Below are positions 1-8,800 of a stretch of DNA of 56,365 bases, one piece after another. The stretch is from positions 1 through 56,365 of the forward strand of contig NZ_JAEIJD010000014.1 of NCBI RefSeq assembly GCF_016307205.1. Reading direction: 5' to 3'. Position numbers and translations under genes: made by a program. Below the pieces are notes generated by a model. The model was given only the letters and a program-made list of their open reading frames with translations, ran no database searches and was not told the DNA's origin. Source of the stretch: Pontibaca salina. Its GTDB lineage: Bacteria > Pseudomonadota > Alphaproteobacteria > Rhodobacterales > Rhodobacteraceae. How positions within the stretch are numbered: position 1 is the stretch's first letter; each line of letters opens with the position of its first letter.

Positions 1-356
1 CCCAAAACCCCGACTCGCACCTTACCCACAGACTTACCCACAGAAACAAACCGGAATCACCCGACTCAACTCAGAACAAAAGCGAATCCCGAAAGTGGAT
101 TCGCGGCTCTGAAGGGCCTCGCCACAAGAATCGCCAAAAGCCTTAGTTCGCAACCGCGAATCCCCCGCTATAGCTATAGCGCCGCAAGATCGGGCTTTCA
201 GGAGGGCTAGCGTCCTGATTGCCACCTCCCCGAGACAAGCGTGCGATGCGTAGAAAACTTGCAATGCGCCGATGCTACATTACGGTGAAAAGGGACCGCA
301 TCCGTAGGTGCGGATGGTCGGCGCTTGGCCCTCAAGACCGACGGGAGGAGGAAAAC
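1..356. promoter_or_regulatory. Repeat-rich leader upstream of catalase
   Basis: No convincing gene is seen in this stretch. It holds two tandem copies of TTACCCACAG (23-32 and 35-44, each one base from a DnaA-box-like TTATCCACA). A perfect hairpin has arms GCGAATCC at 82-89 and GGATTCGC at 97-104. CCGCGAATCC recurs at 154-163 as the inverted partner of 97-106. A perfect 16-base palindrome lies at 166-181 (CGCTATAGCTATAGCG). The repeats could be regulator sites for the downstream catalase or fragments of another element; no function can be assigned from the sequence alone. Confidence 0.4.
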
Positions 357-1826
357 ATGACTGATATGGACAAGAAACACGGCACCGGATCGACGATGAG
401 CACCGGCGCGCCGGCGGCGAGCGACCGGCATTCGCTGACAATCGGCCCGGACGGCCCGATCATGCTTCACGATGTGCATTTCCTAGAGCAAATGGCGCAT
501 TTCAACCGGGAGAAGGTGCCTGAGCGTCAGCCCCATGCCAAGGGGTCGGGCGCGTTCGGCATATTCGAGACAACGGCTGATGTGTCCGCCTATACCAAAG
601 CCGCCCTGTTCCAGCCTGGCGCTACCACAGAGATGCTGGCGCGATTTTCGACCGTGGCTGGTGAGGCCGGAAGCCCCGATACATGGCGCGATGTGCGTGG
701 GTTCTCGCTCAAGTTCTATACCGATGAAGGCAATTACGATCTGGTGGGCAACAACACCCCGATCTTTTTCGTGCGCGACACCATGAAATTTCCGCACTTC
801 ATCCGCAGTCAGAAACGTCTGCCGGATTCAGGCCTTCGCGACAATCATATGCAATGGGACTTCTGGACCAACAATCCGGAGTCCGCCCATCAGGTGACCT
901 ACCTCATGGGCCAGCGCGGTTTGCCGCGGACCTGGCGCAATATGAACGGCTACGGCTCGCACACCTATATGTGGATCAATGCTGCTGGCGATAAATTCTG
1001 GGTAAAATACCACTTTCACACGCAACAGGGCATGAAATTCTTCACCAATGCGGAAGCCGCCGAAATGGCCGGTGCCGATGCCGACTTCCATCGCCGCGAC
1101 CTCTTTGATGCGATCGCGCGGGGCGAGCACCCGAAGTGGACAATGTCGGTTCAGATCATGCCCTATGATGAGGCCAAGACATATCACATCAACCCCTTCG
1201 ACCTGACCAAGACCTGGCCCCACGCCGATTATCCGCTGATCGAAGTCGGCTCCATGACGCTGAACCGCAACCCGGAAAACTTCTTTGCGCAAATCGAACA
1301 GGCGGCGTTTTCGCCGGGTAATACTGTGCCGGGGATCGGCCTGTCGCCCGACAAGATGCTGCTTGGCCGCGCCTTTGCCTATAATGATGCCCAGCGCAAC
1401 CGGATCGGCACGAACTTTCATCAGCTGCCGGTCAACCGCCCCAAGGTAAAGGTCAACACCTATATGTTTGATGGCCAAATGGCCTATGAGCACAGCGGCA
1501 ATGCGCCAGTTTATGCCCCCAATAGCGGCGACCGCAGTTGGGCCGACGAGACCGGGCCGGTCGAGGATGGGTGGGAAGCTGACGGCACCATGGTACGCAG
1601 CGCCTATACATTACGTGAAGGAGACGATGATTTCAGCCAACCGGGCATCTTGGTGCGCGATGTCTTTGATGACAATCAGCGCGCACAGCTGGTTGAAACC
1701 GTAAGCGGCGCGCTGCTCGCGGGGGTCCGCTCCCCGGTGCTTGAACGCGCTTTCGATTATTGGAAGAATATCGACGCCGAGGTGGGGCTGCAAATTGAGG
1801 AACGGGTCAAGGCCGGCGCTGGATAA
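357..1826 (+). CDS. katA: Catalase (small-subunit, clade 3 type)
   Basis: Monofunctional heme catalase, converting hydrogen peroxide to water and oxygen. The product is 489 residues, the usual length of small-subunit catalases. The distal histidine lies in the motif [12 protein letters not shown]. The distal asparagine lies in [12 protein letters not shown]. The proximal heme tyrosine is in [13 protein letters not shown] chose the ATG at 357 because GGAGGAGG lies just before it and the protein then begins like other catalases; an upstream in-frame start would add 46 residues with no catalase character. There is no signal peptide, so a cytoplasmic location is expected. The gene stands alone; a large imperfect hairpin follows its stop codon. 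OxyR-type control is usual for this family, but no operator could be recognised here. Confidence 0.97.
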   Translation: MTDMDKKHGTGSTMSTGAPAASDRHSLTIGPDGPIMLHDVHFLEQMAHFNREKVPERQPHAKGSGAFGIFETTADVSAYTKAALFQPGATTEMLARFSTVAGEAGSPDTWRDVRGFSLKFYTDEGNYDLVGNNTPIFFVRDTMKFPHFIRSQKRLPDSGLRDNHMQWDFWTNNPESAHQVTYLMGQRGLPRTWRNMNGYGSHTYMWINAAGDKFWVKYHFHTQQGMKFFTNAEAAEMAGADADFHRRDLFDAIARGEHPKWTMSVQIMPYDEAKTYHINPFDLTKTWPHADYPLIEVGSMTLNRNPENFFAQIEQAAFSPGNTVPGIGLSPDKMLLGRAFAYNDAQRNRIGTNFHQLPVNRPKVKVNTYMFDGQMAYEHSGNAPVYAPNSGDRSWADETGPVEDGWEADGTMVRSAYTLREGDDDFSQPGILVRDVFDDNQRAQLVETVSGALLAGVRSPVLERAFDYWKNIDAEVGLQIEERVKAGAG

Positions 1827-1884
1827 AGCGCCATTGTCCTGAGACCGAGCAGCGACCGGCTGCGTTGTCGCGACGCTTTTCCCC

Positions 1885-1923
1885 TGCACTGCACCTTCGG
1901 GCGTAACCTGAAGATGCAGTGCA
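1885..1923. terminator. Long hairpin after catalase
   Basis: Imperfect inverted repeat with arms TGCACTGCA-C-CTTC (1885-1898) and GAAG-A-TGCAGTGCA (1910-1923). It is 14 bases per arm with one mismatch and an 11-base loop. It sits between the catalase stop and the MOSC gene. No T-run follows, so it is either an atypical terminator for the catalase transcript or a protein-binding palindrome. Confidence 0.5.
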
Positions 1924-1981
1924 TAGGATGATGATTGCCGCTCAAGCAGCTCGCCTTGTCAATGAACTGGATAGATTCGCC

Positions 1982-2671
1982 ATGATCGCGTTCACGATTT
2001 CACAAGTCCGCATCGGACAGCTTCGTCCGCTTGGGCCATCGGGCGTCGCCAGCGGCATCTATAAAGAACCCCTCACGGGTGGGGTCATGGCCGAGAGAAC
2101 CGGTTTCGCAGGGGACGAGCAAGGCGACCGACGGCATCATGGGGGGCCGGACAAGGCGCTTCACGCCTATGCAGCATGCAACTACCCGCGCTGGAGCTCC
2201 GACCTGCCCGAACCTACTGCGCAGTTCCAACCCGGTGCCTTTGGCGAAAATCTGGTGATTCAGGGTGCGGCCGAGGCCGACATCGCTTTGGGCGACCAGT
2301 GGCAGATTGGCGGCGCACTTGTCGAAGTCAGTCAGGGACGACAGCCCTGCTGGCGGTTGAACCTGCGCTTCAAAAAGCCCGACATGGCTAAGCTGGTGCA
2401 AGCAACCGGGCGAACCGGCTGGTATTTTCGCGTGTTGCAGCCCGGTGAAATAGCGGCTGACGATACCGGGCAGTTGGTAAGCCGCCCGCATCCCGCCTGG
2501 ACGATCACGCGCGTGGCACATCTGCTCTATCATGATTGTCTGAATACAGCGGCCTTGCAGGAGTTTTCCGCCTTGCCCTGCCTGCCTGAAAGCTGGCGCA
2601 AGCTGGCCCGAACACGCCTTTCGACCGGTCATGTCGAAAACTGGTCGCGCCGGATCGAAACGCCAGATTAA
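1982..2671 (+). CDS. MOSC domain protein, YiiM-like
   Basis: Cytoplasmic MOSC (molybdenum cofactor sulfurase C-terminal) domain protein of 229 residues. The start at 1982 gives an N-terminus typical of the YiiM group; an in-frame ATG at 1919 would add a tail overlapping the hairpin. The signature stretch HHGGPDKALHAY is at residues 52-63, and the conserved cysteine that coordinates the molybdenum cofactor is C123, in GRQPCWRLN. Family members such as E. coli YiiM take part in molybdenum-dependent reduction of N-hydroxylated bases and related compounds; the exact substrate here is unknown. No neighbouring partner gene suggests more. The ribosome binding site is weak. Confidence 0.88.
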   Translation: MIAFTISQVRIGQLRPLGPSGVASGIYKEPLTGGVMAERTGFAGDEQGDRRHHGGPDKALHAYAACNYPRWSSDLPEPTAQFQPGAFGENLVIQGAAEADIALGDQWQIGGALVEVSQGRQPCWRLNLRFKKPDMAKLVQATGRTGWYFRVLQPGEIAADDTGQLVSRPHPAWTITRVAHLLYHDCLNTAALQEFSALPCLPESWRKLARTRLSTGHVENWSRRIETPD

Positions 2672-2735
2672 GTGCTTCCTCCCGTCGCCCCCATTTTAAT
2701 GGCAATATAAAAGTGCACAACAAGGATTTCGAACA

Positions 2736-3107
2736 ATGACGCACCTGAATCACTTGCTGGCGGCCAGCATCGCATGGCTAGCCATTACTGGCGCAGCGTC
2801 GGCTGGTCAGTGCGGGTATGATTATTGCTGGGGTGCGGTCGCGGTCGGGCCGCATGGCGCAACCGGGTTTTCCTACAGTCATGTGACTGAAAAGAATGCC
2901 CATCAAGTGGCGATTGAAGGTTGCAATGGCGTCTGTGCCAGGGTGCGGACATTCTATAATGCCTGCGGTGCCATCGCATCGGGCCGCGATGGAGCATGGG
3001 GCTGGGCAACCGGGAGAACAAAGCTGGATGCCCAATCCGGAGCACTTGCCCAATGTGGCCAGCACGGAAAGGATTGTCAGATCCAAGTCTGGTCTTGCTC
3101 ACCCTGA
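2736..3107 (+). CDS. Secreted DUF4189 protein
   Basis: A 123-residue protein with a signal peptide (hydrophobic segment about residues 5-22, likely cut after ASA). The mature part is a single DUF4189 domain: a WGAVAVG start, evenly spaced cysteines (YDYCW, GCNGVC, NACGAIA, QCG, DCQ, WSCS) and GWATGRTKLDAQSGAL near the end. The many cysteines imply disulfide bonds in the periplasm or outside the cell. The biochemical role of DUF4189 is not established. The gene is monocistronic and converges on a small minus-strand gene, with a perfect hairpin between them. Confidence 0.85.
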   Translation: MTHLNHLLAASIAWLAITGAASAGQCGYDYCWGAVAVGPHGATGFSYSHVTEKNAHQVAIEGCNGVCARVRTFYNACGAIASGRDGAWGWATGRTKLDAQSGALAQCGQHGKDCQIQVWSCSP

Positions 3108-3180
3108 GAACCCGCAGAGCCAACGCAAAACCGCACCACAAGCTAAGAGAGGTATCAGCATTGCCTTTGCGCGGCAATCA

Positions 3181-3214
3181 AGCTGAGCCATCGCGATACC
3201 AGCGCGGCTCAGCT
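3181..3214. terminator. Bidirectional hairpin between convergent genes
   Basis: Perfect inverted repeat AGCTGAGCC (3181-3189) and GGCTCAGCT (3206-3214) with a 16-base loop. It lies between the DUF4189 gene ending at 3107 and the small minus-strand gene ending at 3233, where a shared terminator would be expected. There is no clear T-run on either side. Confidence 0.45.
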
Positions 3215-3232
3215 AATCTGCTCAGATCCGGT

Positions 3233-3406
3233 TCAGTTGTGAGCCGTAGCCTGAGTATCTGGATGTCCATCGAGCCATTCAACCCGGCAGTCGAAGTTCA
3301 TCCAGTCGGTGTTGTTATTGACGCGCGCCTCGACATCAAGGCGGCGGAGCTTGCTGAAAAATGTCTCGATCTTTTCGTCCGACATGGTGTTCTTCTCATC
3401 AGTCAT
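3233..3406 (-). CDS. 57-residue unknown protein
   Basis: Short minus-strand gene with a good ribosome binding site (GAGGAGC, seven bases before the ATG at 3406). The product is soluble and charged, beginning MTDEKNTMSDEKIETFFSKL, with a helical N-terminal half followed by NNNTDWMNFDCRVEWLDGHP. It has no signal peptide or membrane segment. I do not recognise the family. Support comes from the start signal, the sensible amino-acid composition and the convergent arrangement with the gene ending at 3107. Just upstream (about 3417-3440) the sequence CGGCTCTT is repeated in tandem. Confidence 0.6.
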   Translation of the reverse strand: MTDEKNTMSDEKIETFFSKLRRLDVEARVNNNTDWMNFDCRVEWLDGHPDTQATAHN

Positions 3407-3868
3407 AAATCTTGCTCCTCGGCTCTTCGGCTCTTCGGCATTGCTCCGGTTCAGCGGAACTAGAATGCTTGTTTAAGAGAGCCTGCTGATTGCATATCCG
3501 ATCAGATGGATCGTCTTTGTCGTTGCTATTGTCAACGTGGCCAAAAGCAGTCGCCTACCGGAAAGTCAATGCCCGGATTGGCGAAACTCGCGTCTTCACA
3601 GCTGCGGCGAAAACTGGTGAGGCTTTAAAGGCACCACCCGTCGCGGTGGATTTCGATGGCGTCAGCTTCCCGATCACATCACAGAAAGCTGACGCCTTAA
3701 ACTAAACTGCGCCGTTTGTTGCTTGGTGTGCCCCATAGGCAAACATAGCTTGCGCAGGGCGGCACCCGGCGAAATCGGGATCAAACCCGCGTCACATAGC
3801 CGCCCCAGGCTCACCATCACCACTGTCTGGGCGTAATGCCCACCGGCACCACCCTATTCGACAGCAGA
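3407..3868. other. Intergenic stretch with no clear gene
   Basis: About 460 bases between the small minus-strand gene and the amidohydrolase. Open stretches occur on both strands but none has a start signal or recognisable protein character. The minus strand from about 3840 to 3715 reads as an open, protein-like stretch (GHYAQTVVMVSLGRLCDAG), which may be a remnant, but I could not assign it to a family. Confidence 0.4.
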
Positions 3869-5674
3869 TCAGTCGATTGCCATACCTTCATACATCGCAT
3901 GCAAAAGACGCTCTCCGATCTCCGGGCTTGCGGTAAAGGGCGAGCGGCGCAGTTCGGTTTCCTGAATCGCATCTGGCGCGTCATAGATCACTTTGCCGTT
4001 CTTGATTGTCGCCTCCACCCGCAGATCTGCCAGCAGCTCAGGATCTATCGCAGTTGGGTCTTCGGACAGGACGACAAAATCGGCAATTTTTCCAGTTTCG
4101 ATTGAACCCTTGTCATCCTCTTCGAAATGCTGCCAGGCTGGCCAGATCGTCATCGCCTTAAGCGCCGTCATTACATCCACGCGCTGCCTTGGACCGAGGA
4201 TGTCGCCCGATCTGGTGCGGCGGGTAACGGTTGCCGAGAGGATGCGCATACTATCGGGAAGTGCCACTGGCGCATCGTGATGTGTACCAAATATCATCCC
4301 ACGATCCCGAAACCATCCGGTGGGTGAGATATTATCGGCGTTGACCGGCCCAACTGTATGATCGCGGTGCCAATCTCCCCAAAAGAATGTGTGCATCGGA
4401 AACAATGACGGGAAGACGCCGAGTTTCTGATAGCTGTCCACCTGATCCTCACGCAAAAACTGGCCATGTACGAGAACCGGCCGATTGCCCGGATCGCCGT
4501 ATTTTTCCTGCGCCGCGCCAATCGCCCCGATCAACATGTCTGAGGCGCCTTCTCCGTTGGCATGAGTGATAACCTGGATGTTATTCTCGTAGCACCAGTT
4601 CACCGCGTCCTGCACCTGCTCCATGTTTATTACAGCATATCCCTTGTAATCTGCTGGATAGTCTCCGACCGGGTCATGATAGGGGCGGTCGCGGAGCGCG
4701 GTGAAGCCTTGTGGCGAACCGTCAATGGTCAGTTTGCACCCTCCGACGCGAACATTGTTAGAATAGTCCCGCGAGATATTATCGCGGATGTACTCTCGAT
4801 CTTCCAAAACGTCGGGAAACGCCACCACGTCAACTGGCAGATCTCCCCGCGCGCCAACAGCTTTCAGGGCTTCGACAATTCCAGCAGTGGATCTTCCATC
4901 CTGCGCTGTCGTGTATCCATAGCTGGCCCAAAGCTGGGCTCCGGCACGTGCGAATGCGATAATTCCCTCTTCGCCCAGTTGCCCCAACAAAGGCACCAAA
5001 ACCGTGAAGAAAGCGTATTCTTCAAGAATTCCGTTCGGCGCGCCATCGGCATCGTGCCGGATCACGCCGCCTTCGGGATTCGGGGTTGAGGCGTCGATAC
5101 CCGCAAGCTCCAAAGCTTTAGAGTTTGCCACTCCCAGATGGCCGGACTGATGCACGATCACAATTGGCACATCCTGCGAAACGGCATCCAGATCTTCACG
5201 CGTTGGATGACGCAATTCGGCCAACTGCGCGTTGTCGTAGCCGAAGCCGATAACCATATTGACCTTGTCGACGGTCTGCGCATTGTCCGTCATCCACCTC
5301 CGCAGCGCGTCCTGCAAGCTGGCGATATCGCCGACGCCGCCATCCGGCGGCGACAGCAGGTTCGCTGAAAGCGCCTGAAGCCCCCCCATCACCACGTGCC
5401 CGTGACTATCAATAAAACCCGGCAGCATCGTGCGCCCTTGCAGATCAAAGGTTTCGGTGCTTTCACCCCGTAGCTGCTTCAGGTCCGCTAGATCGCCGAC
5501 AGCAAGGATGCGCCCATCCTTGACCGCTACCGCCTCGGCCGAGGGCTGTGAATCGTTGATCGTCAGGATTGGTCCGCCGGAATAAATCGTATCCGCGATC
5601 TCCTGTGCCGAAGCGGCGCCTGTTACAAGTAACACGCTCGCCATCAGCGTGGATCTGAGGGGTAGTCTGGTCAT
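3869..5674 (-). CDS. Secreted amidohydrolase (YtcJ-like, Amidohydro_3)
   Basis: A 601-residue metal-dependent hydrolase of the amidohydrolase superfamily, YtcJ-like group. A signal peptide covers about residues 1-23, ending ASAQ, so it is exported. The metal-binding HxH motif is H91-G-H93 in FIDSHGHV. Further expected elements are VIVHQSGHLGVANSKAL, ITHANGEGASDMLI, VLVHGQFLRED, the late aspartate in GTHHDAPV, and the C-terminal GKIADFVVLSEDP strand typical of the family. The start at 5674 is preceded by GGAG at good spacing; an upstream ATG at 5683 lies too close to that site. The physiological substrate cannot be told: relatives cleave amides, N-acyl compounds or cyclic imides. It lies 126 bases downstream of the autotransporter gene on the same strand and may share its transcript. 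Confidence 0.9.
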   Translation of the reverse strand: MTRLPLRSTLMASVLLVTGAASAQEIADTIYSGGPILTINDSQPSAEAVAVKDGRILAVGDLADLKQLRGESTETFDLQGRTMLPGFIDSHGHVVMGGLQALSANLLSPPDGGVGDIASLQDALRRWMTDNAQTVDKVNMVIGFGYDNAQLAELRHPTREDLDAVSQDVPIVIVHQSGHLGVANSKALELAGIDASTPNPEGGVIRHDADGAPNGILEEYAFFTVLVPLLGQLGEEGIIAFARAGAQLWASYGYTTAQDGRSTAGIVEALKAVGARGDLPVDVVAFPDVLEDREYIRDNISRDYSNNVRVGGCKLTIDGSPQGFTALRDRPYHDPVGDYPADYKGYAVINMEQVQDAVNWCYENNIQVITHANGEGASDMLIGAIGAAQEKYGDPGNRPVLVHGQFLREDQVDSYQKLGVFPSLFPMHTFFWGDWHRDHTVGPVNADNISPTGWFRDRGMIFGTHHDAPVALPDSMRILSATVTRRTRSGDILGPRQRVDVMTALKAMTIWPAWQHFEEDDKGSIETGKIADFVVLSEDPTAIDPELLADLRVEATIKNGKVIYDAPDAIQETELRRSPFTASPEIGERLLHAMYEGMAID

Positions 5675-5800
5675 TTTCGGCATTCTCCAATAAGCCAATA
5701 AGATAGTATCGTCTTAAATCGTTGTAATTTAGCCCTATATAAGCTTTTGCCTCGGCAGGTCGCCGGGTTATTCGCAAAACCAAGACTTCGAGTAATTGCA

Positions 5801-8800
5801 CTAAAATCGCATCGACAGCCTCAGCGTTGCCATTTGGCTACGATAATTATCGCCAATTTTAGCAATATACTCACCGCTCAATTTGTAATTGTCGCCGGAC
5901 TTCAGCTCAACCCCTGCAGTAAGATCATACAGACGATCTGGTAGCGCCGTCGTGGATCTGAAACTGAATGCCGTCTGGTTATTGTTGTGAACGGTGACGC
6001 CAGTGCTTAGTCCATCGGTCGATCGCCAGGTCAAACCCACAAGCGAATAGACCCGCAGCCATCTCTGATCGCCGAGATTATAGCGCGCACCGGTTTCAAT
6101 CGCAGGGCGTGCGGCATATGTCCACTGCCTCATGCTATCGACCCGCATGTCAAATGTATCTCCCATCAAATCATAGCCGGACATTGACGAGTGGATTGCA
6201 TCAACCTCAAGGGACGGGCGCAGATACCAGTCGGGAAAGGCCAATTCATAATCCGCACGCAAACGAAGCCCCGCCGTTCCGACATGCGGTGAAGCTGTCG
6301 CGGCCCAGACGGCGTCCCCGACATCAAAGACATGCTCCATGGTATAGCCACCATAGCCGAGATGTGCCGCGCCAGAAAAAAGCCAGGGGCCCATTTGATA
6401 CTTGAGCGCCAGCGCTGCGGCCACACTGTCACCGGTGTTCTTGGTGAATCCATCAGCGCTCGTGCCTGAAGTCTGGCCGAAACCCAAAGACCCCCCGAGG
6501 AACCAGTTAGATGCAAACTCTTTCTGAGCCCCCATGCGCAGGGTGGTCGCGTGGTTGTCAAACCCGTCACCGGCGCTGGAATCTCGGATCTTGCTACGAG
6601 AATGACTGATCTCTCCCCAGACGCATTCGGTCTCTTGCAGCAACGTACCCTCACCGACAAACATCGGGCAACTCAGGGCTGACGAAAGCGACTCCGAGGT
6701 CGCAAGCGTCATGTGCGCAACCTGCTGTAACTGGGATTCCGGCGAGACGCTTTCGATGGCATCGTCGTAATCTTGCGCTGTATCCGCATTCGCAATTGCG
6801 CCAAAGAATCCCGCCGCATGCGCATCGTTGCTGTCCCATGCTTGCTGCCATGCGGCGAGCATCGCATCTTCCGTTGGAGTCAAACTGCGCATGGCCGCCC
6901 CGCGAAATGCAGCGCCGTCCACCACCATTCTAAGCGTCCCGTCCGATTCCGTGCTGTAGGTCCACTTTATTGGGGAGGCATCGTTGATGGTGATGGGCTC
7001 TCCGCTCAAATTGCGCTCGGCTTTCAAAATGGTGAATGTATCGCCATTCTGTAGATCGCCCGTGATGTAGGGATCAACCCCGCCGCCTTCCTCAAAGACC
7101 ACGTCCCGCGTGACCGAGATGAAATCGTTGGATAACGTTCCGCCGTCATCGCGCACCACATCCACAAGCAAGCTTCCGCCGTCTTGCACAATAAGATTGC
7201 CATCGACCGTGACGGTTGAGACATTCTCTACTCCCCCGACATCGAACTGCCCGGCATTATAGAAGAAATGGCCCGAGCTTGTGCCAAGATCGACAATTCC
7301 ATCATCAACCGATCTGTAAATAGCGTTGGCATTGTTATAGAACCAGTTGCGCTCTTTTGGCCGACCACTGTTGACCTTGATATCGCCAACCAAAACGCCA
7401 TTATTAACGATCTCTTCATTGCCGAAAGAGCCGTAGATCGCGGTCCCGGAAAGCGCCTGGACAATTGCGTTTTTACCGAAGGTGATCTTGTTGTCGGTAT
7501 TCCCGCCATCAACGTAGACCGCCGCCCCTGTTCCGGACCCACCAGTCAGCACACCATCATGCGAGATGCTGATGGCGCGACCCTTGCTAGTGTCCACCGC
7601 AAGAGATCCATCCGTGTTTTGAAAACCGCTCTGCGCATAAATGGCATTGGCATCCGTACCGGTCGCGGAGATCGAGCCGACGGTATCAATCGTGATCGCG
7701 CCGCCTCTTCCTTTTGAAGCGCCGCGCTTTTCAGCCGTGGTCGCGCCCGCGTTCGCGTTTAACACGGTGATTGCCCCACCGCCGCCGCCAACCGATTGCG
7801 CATAAATACCGTGCGACTGTTCGCCAATAGTCGAGATTGTCATGCTGCTGTTAGTTGTCGCGCCTGCCATGGAAATATTGACTGCGCCGCCATCGCCACT
7901 GGAACCGCCCTCGTTGCTTTCGCCGCCGAACGTTACCGAGCCGTACAGCGCGTTCGTGGTTCCGACACCGCCATATCCGCCACCGCCGCCGACAGACTGG
8001 GCAAATATCCCGTGCGATGCATCGCCACGCGTTGCTACCGAACTCATCGCGCCCAATGCCACGCTCACGGCACCACCTTGCCCTGCTGCACCGCCGCGCC
8101 CGCCAAGCGAGAAATCGCTCAATGAGACGGCGCCTTCCTTGCTGGGATCGCTGCCAATGGGTAGAAAACCGCCGCTGGTCGCATTTTTACCCATTCCGCC
8201 GCCGCCGCCCACAGACTGGGCAAAAATGCCGATCGAACCGTCTCCATTTGTCGAGACCGCTCCGGTATGAGTGACATTTACCGCCCCCCCGTCACCGGCG
8301 GCGCTACCGTTTCCACCGAGCGTCACGGTGATTTGCGGCTTTGGCAAGACCGTGCTCGCATCGTTGAACAGCGCTTCTCCATCCTCGATATCGAGATCTG
8401 TCATTGCGGATTCATCGATCAATCCGGCCTGGAGCAACAGTTCCTCGACTGTATGGGATGCTTCCTTGATCAAAGCGGCAAGCTCAGCGTCAATAGCTTC
8501 TTCTGGGGGCTTGGTCGCCGGGTCATGGATGTTGACGAAATAGGCACCGCCACCACCGCCGACGGATTGCGCCACAATGCCATGTGCATTCGCGCCGCCC
8601 GTGGCAACCGTCCCGGAATTGGTGACCTCGACCGCACCGCCATGCCCTTTCGCCCCACCATTGCCGCCAACCGTCACGGTGGCCGAGAAGGATAGCGAGT
8701 TGTCCGTCTGCGAGGCGCCACCCAGGCCGCCGCCGCCACCGACCGATTGCGCGAAAACGCCGTAAGAGCCGTCACCGGCCGTCAGGATGGTACCGCCGTT

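Noticed and set aside
23-44. TTACCCACAG pair as DnaA boxes and a replication origin
   Set aside because: Each differs from the DnaA consensus at one position, and no replication gene or AT-rich unwinding region is in view.
828-1493. Long minus-strand open frame opposite the catalase
   Set aside because: It is an antisense reading of a strongly conserved gene; the translated protein has no family character and no ribosome site.
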